This document shows positions 1-8,318 of a stretch of DNA of 64,000 bases, in pieces. The stretch covers positions 3,782,001 to 3,846,000 of the forward strand of contig NZ_CP110395.1 of NCBI RefSeq assembly GCF_029910215.1, in the 5' to 3' direction. The position numbers and the translations under genes were made by a program. This DNA comes from Paraburkholderia sp. D15 (GTDB taxonomy: Bacteria; Pseudomonadota; Gammaproteobacteria; Burkholderiales; Burkholderiaceae). How positions within the stretch are numbered: the stretch's first letter is position 1; each line of letters starts with the position of its first letter. The notes below the pieces were generated by a model, which was not told the origin of the DNA, did no database searches, and was given only the letters and a program-made list of their open reading frames with translations.

Positions 1-151
1 TCGCGAAGTAGCCGTAGACCAGGAAGTCGAACCATTCGAGCGCATTGCCGACCGACGACGAAAACACGATCCGTCGCACCGTCGCCCTGGACAGCGGCGC
101 GGGCGCGGCATGAGGAAAAGGATTCGCCGACGGCGATGAGGGGGATTGCAT
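1..151 (-). CDS. MFS transporter, metabolite:H+ symporter-like, N-terminal part only
   Basis: The first 50 residues of a membrane transporter that runs off the left edge. The reading begins at an ATG (149-151, reverse strand) preceded by an AGGAG ribosome site. After a short Pro/Ser/Ala-rich leader it reads RRIVFSSSVGNALEWFDFLVYG, split here as RRIVFSSSVGNALEW then FDFLVYG. This G-N-x-x-E-W-F-D-F pattern opens helix 1 of the MHS subgroup of the major facilitator superfamily (citrate, alpha-ketoglutarate or proline type symporters). It follows the gamma-glutamyltransferase gene on the same strand with a gap of about 105 bases, so cotranscription is plausible. The substrate cannot be told from this fragment. 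Confidence 0.8.
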   Translation of the reverse strand, partial: MQSPSSPSANPFPHAAPAPLSRATVRRIVFSSSVGNALEWFDFLVYGYFA

Positions 152-173
152 GGCGTCTCCTGCCTGCCGCGAA

Positions 174-210
174 ATGAAGCGTAGCGGCACATCGGTGCGC
201 GCCGCTTCAT
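174..210. other. Hairpin between the GGT and MFS genes
   Basis: ATGAAGCG at 174-181 pairs with CGCTTCAT at 203-210, with a small inner GCAC/GTGC stem. There is no U-run, so it is not a clear terminator. It could attenuate or stabilise the joint transcript. Confidence 0.3.
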
Positions 211-256
211 GCGTGTCGTTATCGATTGACCGCGCTTGCCCGGGCCTGCCGCGAAC

Positions 257-1894
257 TCAGAACCCCGCGGCCAGCCCATCGCGGCGGCTGTCGCTCGCCG
301 CCACATAACCGCGCTCCGGCTCGTCGCGATCCAGCTTCCAGATGTACTGGCCGGAGCCGAAGTCCATGTACGGATCGTCGACCGACTTGATCGTGTGGCC
401 CCGCTTCTGCAATGCGGCGGCGGTGTCCGGATCGAGCGTCGCTTCGATGTCGATGGTGAAGTCGCGGTTGACCTTCCAGCGCGGCGCGTCGCAGGCGGCC
501 TGCGGCTGCTGGCCGTAGTCGAGCATCCGCACGATCGATTGCAGATGCCCCTGCGGCTGCATGTCGCCACCCATCACGCCGAAGCTCATCACCGCTTCCT
601 GGCGGCCGTCCACCTGCTGCGTGAGGAACGACGGAATGATCGTGTGGAACGGCCGCTTGCCGCCTTCCACGACGTTCGGCGACTTCGGGTCCATCGAGAA
701 ACCGCAGCCGCGGTTCTGCATCGCGATGCCGCTGTCCGGCACCACGATGCCCGAGCCGAAGCCCATGTAGTTCGACTGGATGAAGCTGACCATCATGCCG
801 CGCTCGTCCGCCACGGACATATAGATCGTGCCGCCCGCCTTCGGCATGCCGAAGTCGAACTGCGTGGCGCGCTTGTGATCGATCAGCTTCGCGCGCGACG
901 TGAGGTACGCGTCGTCGAGCATCTGTTCGGGCGTGACGTCCATGGAACGTGGGTCGGCCACGTAGCGGTAGACGTCGGCGAATGCGAGCTTCATCGCTTC
1001 GATCTGCAGATGCTGCGATTCGACGTTATCGACCGCCAGTTCCTTCACGTCGAATTTTTCGAGGATGCCCAGCGCGATCAACGCCGCGATCCCCTGCCCG
1101 TTCGGCGGAATCTCGTGCACCGTGTAGCCGCGATAATCCTTGCCGATCGGCTCGACCCAATCCGCGCGGTAGTTGCGCAGGTCGTCCAGCGTCATCGCGC
1201 CGCCGCCTTCGCGGGCGAATGCCGCGATCTGCTCGGCGATCTCGCCTTCGTAATACGCGCGCGGGCCCTGTTCGGCGAGCTTGCGCAGCGTCTTCGCGTG
1301 GCCGGGGAAGCGCACCAGCTCGCTGACCTCCGGCGCGCGGCCGCGCGGCATGAAGGTTGGCGCGAAGCCTGGCAGGTCTTTCAGTTCGGGCACGGCGGCC
1401 GCCCATTTGTAGGCGACGATGCTCGCCACCGCATGGCCGCGCTCGGCGATTTCGATCGCGGGCTCCATCAGATCGGCGAACGGCAGCGAGCCGAATTTCT
1501 GGTGCAGCGCCTCCCAACCGGCGATCACGCCCGGCACCGTCACCGAGTCCCAGCCGCGCTTGGGCTGGATCGCGAGACCGTTGTCCTCGCCGTATTTGCG
1601 CTTGAAGTAGTCGACGTTCCACGCCGCCGGCGACACGCCCGACGCGTTCAGGCCGTGCAGCTTCCGGCCGTCCCACACCAGCGCGAACGCGTCACCGCCG
1701 AGACCGCACGACACCGGCTCGACCACCGTGATGGCCGCGGCGGCCGCGATGGCCGCATCGACGGCATTGCCGCCTTTCCACAGCATGCGCAGGCCGGCCT
1801 GGGCGGCGAGCGGATGCGAAGTCGAAACGATGTTGCGCGCGAATACGGGCAGGCGCGGCGTCGGATACGGGTTTTGCCAGTTGAAGCCAGTCAT
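257..1894 (-). CDS. Gamma-glutamyltransferase family protein
   Basis: Ntn-hydrolase of the gamma-glutamyltranspeptidase family. These enzymes split themselves into two subunits and transfer or hydrolyse gamma-glutamyl groups. The protein is about 545 residues. The autocleavage and nucleophile Thr is near residue 356 (counted from this ATG) in the context GGTIYMSV, matching the TTHxSV motif of classical enzymes. GKRPFHTIIP and FGVMGGDMQPQ follow in the small subunit, and FGVMGGDMQP replaces the usual GxPGG stretch. No signal peptide is evident, unlike periplasmic Ggt, which suggests a cytoplasmic acylase-like or amide-hydrolysing branch of the family. I chose the ATG at 1892-1894 because AGAGAG lies about 8 bases upstream. 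A GTG three codons earlier (1901-1903) overlaps that ribosome site. The physiological substrate is unknown. Confidence 0.88.
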   Translation of the reverse strand: MTGFNWQNPYPTPRLPVFARNIVSTSHPLAAQAGLRMLWKGGNAVDAAIAAAAAITVVEPVSCGLGGDAFALVWDGRKLHGLNASGVSPAAWNVDYFKRKYGEDNGLAIQPKRGWDSVTVPGVIAGWEALHQKFGSLPFADLMEPAIEIAERGHAVASIVAYKWAAAVPELKDLPGFAPTFMPRGRAPEVSELVRFPGHAKTLRKLAEQGPRAYYEGEIAEQIAAFAREGGGAMTLDDLRNYRADWVEPIGKDYRGYTVHEIPPNGQGIAALIALGILEKFDVKELAVDNVESQHLQIEAMKLAFADVYRYVADPRSMDVTPEQMLDDAYLTSRAKLIDHKRATQFDFGMPKAGGTIYMSVADERGMMVSFIQSNYMGFGSGIVVPDSGIAMQNRGCGFSMDPKSPNVVEGGKRPFHTIIPSFLTQQVDGRQEAVMSFGVMGGDMQPQGHLQSIVRMLDYGQQPQAACDAPRWKVNRDFTIDIEATLDPDTAAALQKRGHTIKSVDDPYMDFGSGQYIWKLDRDEPERGYVAASDSRRDGLAAGF

Positions 1895-1972
1895 GTCGAA
1901 CACTCTCTAAGGCGAATTACATCAAGCCAACACAGGACCTCGAATTGCAGCGTGATCCGGCCCAAAAAACAA

Positions 1973-1991
1973 ATTCATTTATCAAATGAAT
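1973..1991. promoter_or_regulatory. Perfect 19-bp palindrome upstream of the GGT gene
   Basis: ATTCATTTATCAAATGAAT has two 8-base arms around a 3-base centre. It lies about 80 bases upstream of the GGT start in an AT-rich island between two divergent genes (GGT and glpR). More GAATGA-like half sites follow at 2009-2029. It looks like an operator for a dimeric repressor; the protein is not identified. The rest of the 366-base gap holds a C-rich degenerate repeat and a TACAAT box at 2131-2136 that could be the glpR -10 element. Confidence 0.5.
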
Positions 1992-2137
1992 AAATGCACA
2001 AATGGCCTGAATGAATGTTTTAACGAATGACCCGACGCGATGCAGTCCGACTCGCGACATCGCTTCGCGCCAGGTCGCCCCTTATCTTATGGATGTCGCG
2101 CGAGTTCGCGGACAACCCGGGCGATGGTCTTACAATA

Positions 2138-2190
2138 ACCCCAACCCGGCCCCAACTCGGCCTCACCCCGGCCCCACCCCGTTCACCCCG
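2138..2190. repeat. Degenerate 12-base C-rich repeat in the glpR leader
   Basis: About four imperfect copies of a unit close to CCCCAACCCGGC lie between the putative glpR -10 box and its start codon. No function is evident. Confidence 0.45.
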
Positions 2191-2260
2191 AATCCGCCTT
2201 TCCAGCTTAGCGCGTCACCGCGAAAGCCGGCGGCGACGGCAAAAAACAGAACCGAGACAC

Positions 2261-3040
2261 ATGACCCGAGACCCCCGCCTGACTCTCAACGCCCGGCAAC
2301 AGGAACTGCTGGAGTGGGTGCAACGCGACGGCTTCGTGACCGTGGACGACCTCGCGGCACACTTCGACGTGACGCCGCAGACGATCCGCCGCGACGTCAA
2401 CTGGCTCGCCGATATGAACCTGCTGCGCCGCTATCACGGCGGCGCGAGTCTGCCGACCAGTTCCGAGAACGTCTCGTACACCGCGCGCCAGCGCATGTTC
2501 CACGAAGAGAAACGGCGCATCGCGACGTTAGTCGCCACGCACATTCCCGATCAGGCTTCGCTGTTCATCAACCTCGGCACCACCACCGAGGAAGTCGCCC
2601 GCGCGCTCAACCGGCATCGCGGCCTGCGCGTGATCACCAATAATCTGAACGTCGCCAGCATGATGAGCGGCTATCCGGATTGCGAGGTGCTGGTGACGGG
2701 CGGCATCGTACGGCCGTGGGACAAGGGCATCGTCGGCGAACTGGCGATCGATTTCATTCGCCAGTTCAAGGTGGACTTCGCGATCATCGGCACATCGGCG
2801 ATCGAAACGGACGGCACGCTGCGCGACTTCGACACGCGCGAGGTGCGCGTGGCCGAGGCGATCATCCAGCACGCGCGCACCGTGTTCCTCGCCGCCGACA
2901 ACTCGAAGTTCGGCCGCCCGGCGCTGGTCCGTCAAGGGCACCTCGATCAGATCGACGCCCTCTTCACCGACGCCCCGCCGCCGGCCGAGATGACGGAGAC
3001 GCTGGCCGCGGCCAATTGTCAGGTGTACGTCGCCGGGTAG
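2261..3040 (+). CDS. glpR: DeoR-family repressor, probable glycerol-3-phosphate regulon repressor
   Basis: A 259-residue DeoR-family regulator. An N-terminal helix-turn-helix (about residues 25-62, with FVTVDDLAAHFDVTPQTIRR) is followed by a sugar-phosphate-sensing domain with GTTTEEVA near residue 107 and LVTGG. GlpR proteins release their operators when glycerol-3-phosphate binds. The glpD-glpK-glpF genes begin about 2 kb downstream on the same strand, which supports the assignment. The reading frame is open further upstream (to 2027), but the homologous part begins at the ATG at 2261, giving the normal family length. No strong ribosome site precedes it. Three unrelated genes separate it from glpD. 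Confidence 0.88.
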   Translation: MTRDPRLTLNARQQELLEWVQRDGFVTVDDLAAHFDVTPQTIRRDVNWLADMNLLRRYHGGASLPTSSENVSYTARQRMFHEEKRRIATLVATHIPDQASLFINLGTTTEEVARALNRHRGLRVITNNLNVASMMSGYPDCEVLVTGGIVRPWDKGIVGELAIDFIRQFKVDFAIIGTSAIETDGTLRDFDTREVRVAEAIIQHARTVFLAADNSKFGRPALVRQGHLDQIDALFTDAPPPAEMTETLAAANCQVYVAG

Positions 3041-3205
3041 GGCGGGCTCGACGGCGAGAAGCGCATGCGCGCGGCCTATTGCTCCAGGCCTTTTCCGCCA
3101 TGCTGCAACGCACGCAAAACTTCGAGTGAAATCAAGCTTCTAGCCGCGGCTCCAAACCGCCTCTCTAACGGCTAATTGTCAAAGGGAAAATTTACTGGGG
3201 CCGAG

Positions 3206-3234
3206 TTGGTGTTTAACGTGCGGTTGACTACACT
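3206..3234 (+). promoter_or_regulatory. Candidate sigma-70 promoter for the small protein gene
   Basis: TTGGTG (3206-3211) and TACACT (3229-3234) are 17 bases apart. This predicts a start near 3241 and a leader of about 150 bases, containing the folded element at 3319-3371. The 3041-3205 stretch holds nothing else recognisable. Confidence 0.4.
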
Positions 3235-3318
3235 CCAGTTCCCCGGCGTCCGTTCCGCTTTTCGCGTAGCGCCGGTTGCGTGAATCTGTCGTGTGAGCCG
3301 TACTTCCCGCCTGATCCT

Positions 3319-3371
3319 CTAGCGGACCTCACTGGCTTCGGGCCAGTCGCCGGCAAGGCCGTCCGCGTTAG
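3319..3371 (+). promoter_or_regulatory. Candidate structured RNA leader (three-way junction)
   Basis: An outer stem GCGGAC (3322-3327) with GTCCGC (3361-3366), extended by CTA/TAG, encloses two hairpins: ACTGGC-TTCGG-GCCAGT (3331-3347) and GCC-GGCAA-GGC (3349-3359). It ends about 9 bases before the ribosome site of the following small gene. This arrangement suggests a cis-regulatory RNA, but I do not recognise it as a known class. Confidence 0.45.
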
Positions 3372-3389
3372 CTTGACATGGAGAGAACG

Positions 3390-3587
3390 ATGCTGAGTCC
3401 GCATGAATTCGCCACGCTGTTGCTCGTCAAGGACGCTCCCAATCAGGTCGACATGGAGCGGGAAGAACTCGACGCCCTGCTGGAACGCCAGCTGGTGCAG
3501 CTCGAACGGCTCGCGTCGGGCAGCGAACAATGGCGCGTGACGGAAACCGGCGACAGCGCGTTACGAGCCATCAAACGTCTTTCCTAG
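3390..3587 (+). CDS. Small conserved-looking protein of unknown function
   Basis: A 65-residue, mostly helical, acidic protein without membrane segment or signal peptide. The middle reads REELDALLERQLVQLERL, a likely amphipathic or coiled-coil helix. The end, VTETGDSALRAIKR, resembles the wing and last helix of winged-helix proteins, but this is too weak for a functional claim. An upstream ATG at 3378 exists, but GGAGAG lies directly after it at the right distance for the ATG at 3390, so I prefer the shorter form. I recall similar short proteins from other Burkholderia genomes. A structured leader precedes it and a strong terminator follows, so it is its own transcription unit. Confidence 0.7.
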   Translation: MLSPHEFATLLLVKDAPNQVDMEREELDALLERQLVQLERLASGSEQWRVTETGDSALRAIKRLS

Positions 3588-3642
3588 CCTTGGCGGGCGC
3601 TGGCCGGCGCCGCCACTCGACGCATCAGATTTGATCCCGGAT

Positions 3643-3673
3643 AAGGGGAGGCTCGCTCGAGCCTCCCCTTTTT
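3643..3673 (+). terminator. Rho-independent terminator
   Basis: A 13-base stem, AAGGGGAGGCTCG with CGAGCCTCCCCTT, with a two-base loop and a short T-run, 55 bases after the small protein gene. Confidence 0.85.
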
Positions 3674-3674
3674 A

Positions 3675-3703
3675 TTGTGCGGAACACATTTACACAGTAA
3701 ATT
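3675..3703 (+). promoter_or_regulatory. Promoter with overlapping palindromic operator of the TetR gene
   Basis: TTGTGC (3675-3680) and TAAATT (3698-3703) are 17 bases apart. The perfect palindrome ATTTACACAGTAAAT (3688-3702; arms of 6, centre of 3) lies over the spacer and -10 box, where a bound repressor would block polymerase. The predicted start is near 3710, about 20 bases before the ATG at 3731. This fits negative autoregulation by the TetR protein. Confidence 0.6.
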
Positions 3704-3730
3704 GCCGCGACGGACTTCCTACCTTCGCGC

Positions 3731-4366
3731 ATGCCCAAAACGCTTTCCCCCGACGACATCCGGCAATTCCGCGAAGCCATGCGACGCGTGGCCGAGGACG
3801 CGTTCGCGACGCGCGGCGCGCAGGGCGTGACCATGCGTGAACTGGCGAAGGAATTGGGATGCAGCGCGATGACGCCCTACCGCTACTTCCGCGACAAGGA
3901 CGAGATCCTCGCGATGGTCCGCGCGGCGGCGTTCAATCGCTTCGCGGCGCGCATCGAAGCTGCCGCGCAGCACCCGGCGGACCACACCCGGCTCGCGGTC
4001 AGCGATGCCTACGTCGAATTCGCGCTCGACGAACCGCATGCGTATCGTCTGATGTTCGATTTCGCGCAACCGGCGGGCGGCTATGCGGAACTCGACGCCG
4101 CGTCGCAGCGCGCGTGGCAAATGCTGAGCGAGCATTTCCGGCAACTGGTCGAGGCGCGGTTGCTGGAAGGCGATCCGCATCTGATCGGCTACGCGTACTG
4201 GGCAAGCCTGCACGGATTCACGATGCTGGCGCTCGCCAACCAGTTGCCATTGCCCGAGGCGCAGCAGCCGGCCGGTCATGGCGGGCCGACGAGGGAAGCG
4301 ATCCTCGCGCAGATCCGCATGATGCTGTGGCGCGGCGCGCAACCGCGGCGCGCCGAAGAGTCATGA
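3731..4366 (+). CDS. TetR/AcrR-family transcriptional regulator
   Basis: A 211-residue one-component regulator. The N-terminal helix-turn-helix is at about residues 34-57 (VTMRELAKELGCSAMTPYRY, then FRDKDEIL), the usual TetR pattern. A helical ligand-binding domain follows (LMFDF, YWASLHGFTMLAL), resembling the C-terminal domain of the WHG type. No strong ribosome site precedes the ATG, but the frame, length and HTH position support it. The neighbours (small protein, convergent lipoprotein) give no clue to the regulon. The palindrome over its own promoter suggests it at least controls itself. Confidence 0.9.
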   Translation: MPKTLSPDDIRQFREAMRRVAEDAFATRGAQGVTMRELAKELGCSAMTPYRYFRDKDEILAMVRAAAFNRFAARIEAAAQHPADHTRLAVSDAYVEFALDEPHAYRLMFDFAQPAGGYAELDAASQRAWQMLSEHFRQLVEARLLEGDPHLIGYAYWASLHGFTMLALANQLPLPEAQQPAGHGGPTREAILAQIRMMLWRGAQPRRAEES

Positions 4367-4429
4367 GCGCCTGACGCTTCATCGCTCCAGCAAGCGCGAT
4401 TCAAACTCGCGCTCGTCAATCGTTAGCCG

Positions 4430-4804
4430 TTAGCCGTTACGCAAGGTTGGATCGACCGCCGCACGCCAGCTTATTGCCTTGGCGCGCTGATCGGTGAAGA
4501 AGGCCACCCATTGATTGCGCACCTGCGGATCCGTGCTAGTGCCCTGGCTCGTGTAGCGCTGCGCGAACGCCGCCTGGAAGCCGCAGAAATCGTCCTTCGA
4601 GAGCTTGCCGTGCCGATTCGCCACGTACGCGTCGAACAGCGCGGCGTAGACGCCTTGCGCATCGCTGCCGTAGTCGACCGTCTGGGCGCTGCACATTTGC
4701 TGCAGCGATACGAACGACGGTGCGCCCATCGTGCCGTTCAGGCTCGGCGAGCTGACGCATCCGGCAAGCATCGCCGCCGCGCCGATCATCAAAAGTCCAC
4801 GCAT
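4430..4804 (-). CDS. Small lipoprotein of unknown function
   Basis: A 124-residue predicted lipoprotein. The start MRGLLMIGAAAMLAGC gives a hydrophobic signal with lipobox LAGC, so Cys16 would be lipidated. The mature part is soluble and polar, with no recognised domain. The ATG at 4802-4804 is preceded by GAGGGG at about 6 bases; the frame is open further upstream but lacks a signal peptide there. It is convergent with the TetR gene. Just after its stop codon is a short GTTAGCC-type tandem repeat (about 4417-4440). Confidence 0.8.
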   Translation of the reverse strand: MRGLLMIGAAAMLAGCVSSPSLNGTMGAPSFVSLQQMCSAQTVDYGSDAQGVYAALFDAYVANRHGKLSKDDFCGFQAAFAQRYTSQGTSTDPQVRNQWVAFFTDQRAKAISWRAAVDPTLRNG

Positions 4805-4902
4805 GAATTCCCCTCGAAATGGCTGCTGCCGAGAGTATCGTCCGTGGCCGCGCGTTGCGCCACCATCCCGGTTCATGCGTTAGAGCTTTCCCTATGGGAA
4901 CC

Positions 4903-4957
4903 GAACTTTACTTTTTCGAATATGTTCATTAAAGTTCGCAAACGAACACTATCGGTT
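4903..4957 (+). promoter_or_regulatory. Candidate GlpR operator cluster upstream of glpD
   Basis: Five GTTC/GAAC half sites lie within about 55 bases upstream of glpD. The best pair forms the inverted repeat GTTCGCAAACGAAC (4934-4947, five-base arms and a four-base centre). They sit where a glycerol-3-phosphate repressor would act. That GlpR is the binder is inferred from position, not from a verified consensus. Confidence 0.45.
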
Positions 4958-5006
4958 CGATAGATTTTCCTAACAGCTCTTCGGACAGACGCAAAGGACA
5001 CAGCAG

Positions 5007-6536
5007 GTGACGCAAGGCTCGAGATACGATTTGCTCGTCGTCGGCGGCGGGATCAACGGCGCAGGCATCGCTCGCGATGCGGCAGGCCGCGGCCTGTCCG
5101 TCCTGCTGTGCGAACAGGACGACCTCGCGGCGCATACGTCGTCGGCGAGTACCAAGCTGATCCACGGCGGTCTGCGCTACCTCGAGTACTACGAGTTCGG
5201 GCTGGTGCGCAAAGCGCTTCAGGAGCGCGAAACGTTGCTGCGCGCCGCCCCGCATATCATGTGGCCGCTGCGCTTCGTGATGCCGCACATGCCCGATCTG
5301 CGTCCGGCGTGGATGATCCGCGCGGGGCTATTCCTGTACGACCATCTGGCGAAACGCGAAATGCTGCCGGGTTCGCGCGGCATCGTGATGCGCAACCATC
5401 CGGCGGGCGCGCCGCTGGTCGATTCGATCAAGCGCGGCTTCGTCTATTCGGACGGCTGGGTCAACGACGCGCGTCTGGTCGTGCTGAATGCGCTCGATGC
5501 GCAGGAGCGCGGCGCGACCATCCTCACGCGCACCCGGCTGCAAAGCGCGGTGCGCGCCGGCGGCGAATGGCGCGCGCAACTCAAGCGCGGCGACGGCACG
5601 CTGCTCGACGTGCGGGCCGCCTCGATCGCGAACGCCGCCGGTCCGTGGGTCGGCGAACTGCTGCACGGCGCCCTCGGACGCGAAGCGACGCACAGCGTGC
5701 GGCTCGTGAAAGGCAGCCACATCGTCACGCGGCGCCTGTTCGATCACGATCACGCGTACATCTTCCAGAATCCGGACAAGCGGATCATCTTCGCGATTCC
5801 GTACGAACACGACTTCACGCTGATCGGCACGACCGACATCGAATACGGCGGCGATCCGTCGCAAGTCGCGATCACCGCCGACGAAACGCAGTACCTGTGC
5901 GACTCGATCAACCGCTATTTCAAGCAGAAGATCTCGCCTGCCGACGTGCGCTGGACCTACTCGGGCGTGCGTCCGCTGCTGGAGGAAGAAGGCGCGGACA
6001 ACCCGTCGGCGGTGACGCGCGACTACTCGCTCGAACTCGACGCGCCGTCCGGCGAAGCGCCGCTGCTGTCGGTGTTCGGCGGCAAGATCACCACGTTCCG
6101 CAAGCTCGCGGAAGAAGCCGTCGACAAGCTCACGCAGGCGCTGCGCAAAAGCGCGCCGTCGTGGACTGCCGGCGCGGCGCTGCCCGGCGGCGACATGCCG
6201 AACGCGAACTTCGAACGCTTCCTCAGCGAATTCCGTCAGCAATATCCGTGGCTCGCGGCCGATCTCGCGCATCGCCTCGCCCGTGCCTACGGCACGCGCG
6301 TGCGCCAGGTGGTCGGCCAGGCGCGCTGCGTCGCGGACCTCGGCCGCGCATTCGCGCCGGGTCTCTACGAAGCCGAACTGACTTATCTGCGCGATACCGA
6401 ATGGGCGCGCAGCGCGCAGGACGTGCTGTGGCGCCGCTCGAAACTCGGCCTGCACGTCGAACCCGGCACGCTCGACTCGATCACGCAGGAAATCGACGGC
6501 TGGTTCGCAAGAGAACCGTCGAAGCAAAGCGCCTAG
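5007..6536 (+). CDS. glpD: Aerobic glycerol-3-phosphate dehydrogenase
   Basis: FAD flavoprotein that oxidises sn-glycerol-3-phosphate to dihydroxyacetone phosphate at the inner membrane and passes electrons to quinone. Its 509 residues match the family. The N-terminus has the dinucleotide motif VVGGGINGAG (about 11-20), followed by TSSASTKLIHGGLRYLEYYE, the family's FAD and substrate signature. The C-terminal DAO helical domain has the family signature GGKITTFRKLAEEAVD. It starts with GTG (5007), with AAAGGA 8 bases upstream. It heads glpD-glpK-glpF and has the candidate GlpR operators in front. Confidence 0.97.
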   Translation: MTQGSRYDLLVVGGGINGAGIARDAAGRGLSVLLCEQDDLAAHTSSASTKLIHGGLRYLEYYEFGLVRKALQERETLLRAAPHIMWPLRFVMPHMPDLRPAWMIRAGLFLYDHLAKREMLPGSRGIVMRNHPAGAPLVDSIKRGFVYSDGWVNDARLVVLNALDAQERGATILTRTRLQSAVRAGGEWRAQLKRGDGTLLDVRAASIANAAGPWVGELLHGALGREATHSVRLVKGSHIVTRRLFDHDHAYIFQNPDKRIIFAIPYEHDFTLIGTTDIEYGGDPSQVAITADETQYLCDSINRYFKQKISPADVRWTYSGVRPLLEEEGADNPSAVTRDYSLELDAPSGEAPLLSVFGGKITTFRKLAEEAVDKLTQALRKSAPSWTAGAALPGGDMPNANFERFLSEFRQQYPWLAADLAHRLARAYGTRVRQVVGQARCVADLGRAFAPGLYEAELTYLRDTEWARSAQDVLWRRSKLGLHVEPGTLDSITQEIDGWFAREPSKQSA

Positions 6537-6720
6537 CAGAGCCAGGCAAACCCAGGCGGGCATCAGCTTCGACGCCCGCGGCAAAACCGGTTTCTTTTAC
6601 CCCTCGGCTGGACCAAGCCGGGACGCATCATCACAACTGTTGCAGCCCGCTTAAAACAAGAAGCCGTTCCCGTCGCCGGGCAACAGTCCGGCGATTCATA
6701 AAACGCATGGAGAAGAGACA

Positions 6721-8220
6721 ATGCAGGATCAGTACATCCTCGCCCTTGACCAAGGCACCACCAGCTCGCGTGCCATGCTGTTCGACCGGCTCGGCAATGT
6801 CGTGTCGACGGCGCAGAAGGAATTCCAGCAAATCTATCCGCGTCCGGGTTGGGTCGAACACGATCCGCAGGAAATCTGGTCGACCCAGGCCGGCGTCGCC
6901 GCCGAGGCCGTCACGCGCGCGGGGATGAACGGCACGTCGATCGCCGCGATCGGCATCACGAATCAGCGCGAGACCACCATCGTGTGGGATCGCGAAACCG
7001 GTCACCCGATCTACAACGCGATCGTCTGGCAGGACCGCCGCACCGCCGACTTCTGCGACCAGCTCAAGGAGCAGGGTCTGGAGGAAAAAGTCCGCGCGAA
7101 AACCGGTCTGCCGATCGACTCGTATTTCTCGGCGACCAAGATCCGCTGGATTCTCGATAACGTCGAAGGCGCGCGCGAAAAAGCGAAGCAGGGCCGCCTC
7201 GCGTTCGGCACCGTCGATAGCTGGCTGGTGTGGAATTTCACCAAGGGCGGCCTGCACGTCACCGACGTGACCAACGCGTCGCGCACCATGCTGTTCAACA
7301 TTCACACGCTGCAGTGGGACAACGAACTGCTCGAAGCACTCGACATTCCGCGCAACATGCTGCCGGACGTGCGCCCTTCGTCGGAAGTGTATGGGCCGAC
7401 CAAGACCACCGTGTTCGCGTCGAAGATTCCGCTCGCGGGCATCGCCGGCGACCAGCACGCCGCGCTGTTCGGCCAGATGTGCACGCAGTCGGGCATGGTG
7501 AAGAACACCTACGGCACGGGCTGTTTCCTCGTGATGAACACCGGCGACAAGCCGATCGAATCGAAGAACAACCTCGTCACCACGATCGCCTGGCAGATCG
7601 GCGACAAGATCAACTACGCGCTGGAAGGCAGCATCTTCATCGGCGGCGCGGTGGTGCAGTGGCTGCGCGACGGTCTCGGCATCATCAAGAACGCTGCTGA
7701 AATCGAAACGCTGGCGCGCAGCGTGCCGCATACCGACGGCGTGTATCTCGTGCCCGCCTTCGCCGGCCTCGGCGCGCCGCACTGGAATGCCCGCGCCCGC
7801 GGCACGCTGTTCGGCGTGACGCGCGGCACGAGCTCCGCGCATATCGCGCGCGCCGCGCTCGATTCGATCGCTTATCAGTCGCTCGACGTGCTGAAGGCGA
7901 TGGAAGCCGATTCGGGCATTCGCATCGGCGAATTGCGCGTGGACGGCGGCGCTTGCGCGAACAATCTGCTGATGCAGTTCCAGGCGGACATTCTCGGCGT
8001 CGACGCCGTGCGTCCGAAGGTCGCCGAAACCACCGCGCTGGGCGCCGCCTATCTGGCCGGTCTGGCAGTCGGCTACTGGAAAGATGTGGACGAACTGCAA
8101 AGCCAGTGGGCGCTCGACCGCCGCTTCACGCCCGCGCTGCCGCACGCCGAAGTCAAGTCCAACCTGGACGGCTGGCAACGCGCGATCCGTGCCGCGAAGG
8201 CCTGGGCCGACACGCCCTGA
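6721..8220 (+). CDS. glpK: Glycerol kinase
   Basis: Phosphorylates glycerol to sn-glycerol-3-phosphate with ATP, trapping what GlpF lets in and feeding GlpD. It is 499 residues, the normal FGGY-kinase length. The ATP and substrate motif [16 protein letters not shown] is at about 7-22, then [11 protein letters not shown], and in the C-terminal half [12 protein letters not shown] and GLGAPHWN. A ribosome site GGAGAAGAG lies just upstream of the ATG. A gap of 184 bases separates it from glpD without a clear terminator, so readthrough is likely. Confidence 0.97.
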   Translation: MQDQYILALDQGTTSSRAMLFDRLGNVVSTAQKEFQQIYPRPGWVEHDPQEIWSTQAGVAAEAVTRAGMNGTSIAAIGITNQRETTIVWDRETGHPIYNAIVWQDRRTADFCDQLKEQGLEEKVRAKTGLPIDSYFSATKIRWILDNVEGAREKAKQGRLAFGTVDSWLVWNFTKGGLHVTDVTNASRTMLFNIHTLQWDNELLEALDIPRNMLPDVRPSSEVYGPTKTTVFASKIPLAGIAGDQHAALFGQMCTQSGMVKNTYGTGCFLVMNTGDKPIESKNNLVTTIAWQIGDKINYALEGSIFIGGAVVQWLRDGLGIIKNAAEIETLARSVPHTDGVYLVPAFAGLGAPHWNARARGTLFGVTRGTSSAHIARAALDSIAYQSLDVLKAMEADSGIRIGELRVDGGACANNLLMQFQADILGVDAVRPKVAETTALGAAYLAGLAVGYWKDVDELQSQWALDRRFTPALPHAEVKSNLDGWQRAIRAAKAWADTP

Positions 8221-8318
8221 TCCCGGCGACACAGCATTACTTCTCCAGACCCGCTTTCGACATAACGAAGCCGCCAATCCTGCGGCTTCCCTAACAACTA
8301 TATTTCGGATACCCAACC

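Noticed and set aside
174..210. Hairpin between the GGT and MFS genes as a terminator
   Set aside because: No U-run and a large interrupted loop; kept only as a structural note.
236..1993. Long plus-strand open frame opposite the GGT gene
   Set aside because: Arg/His-rich composition typical of the complement of a high-GC gene; the GGT frame has clear family motifs.
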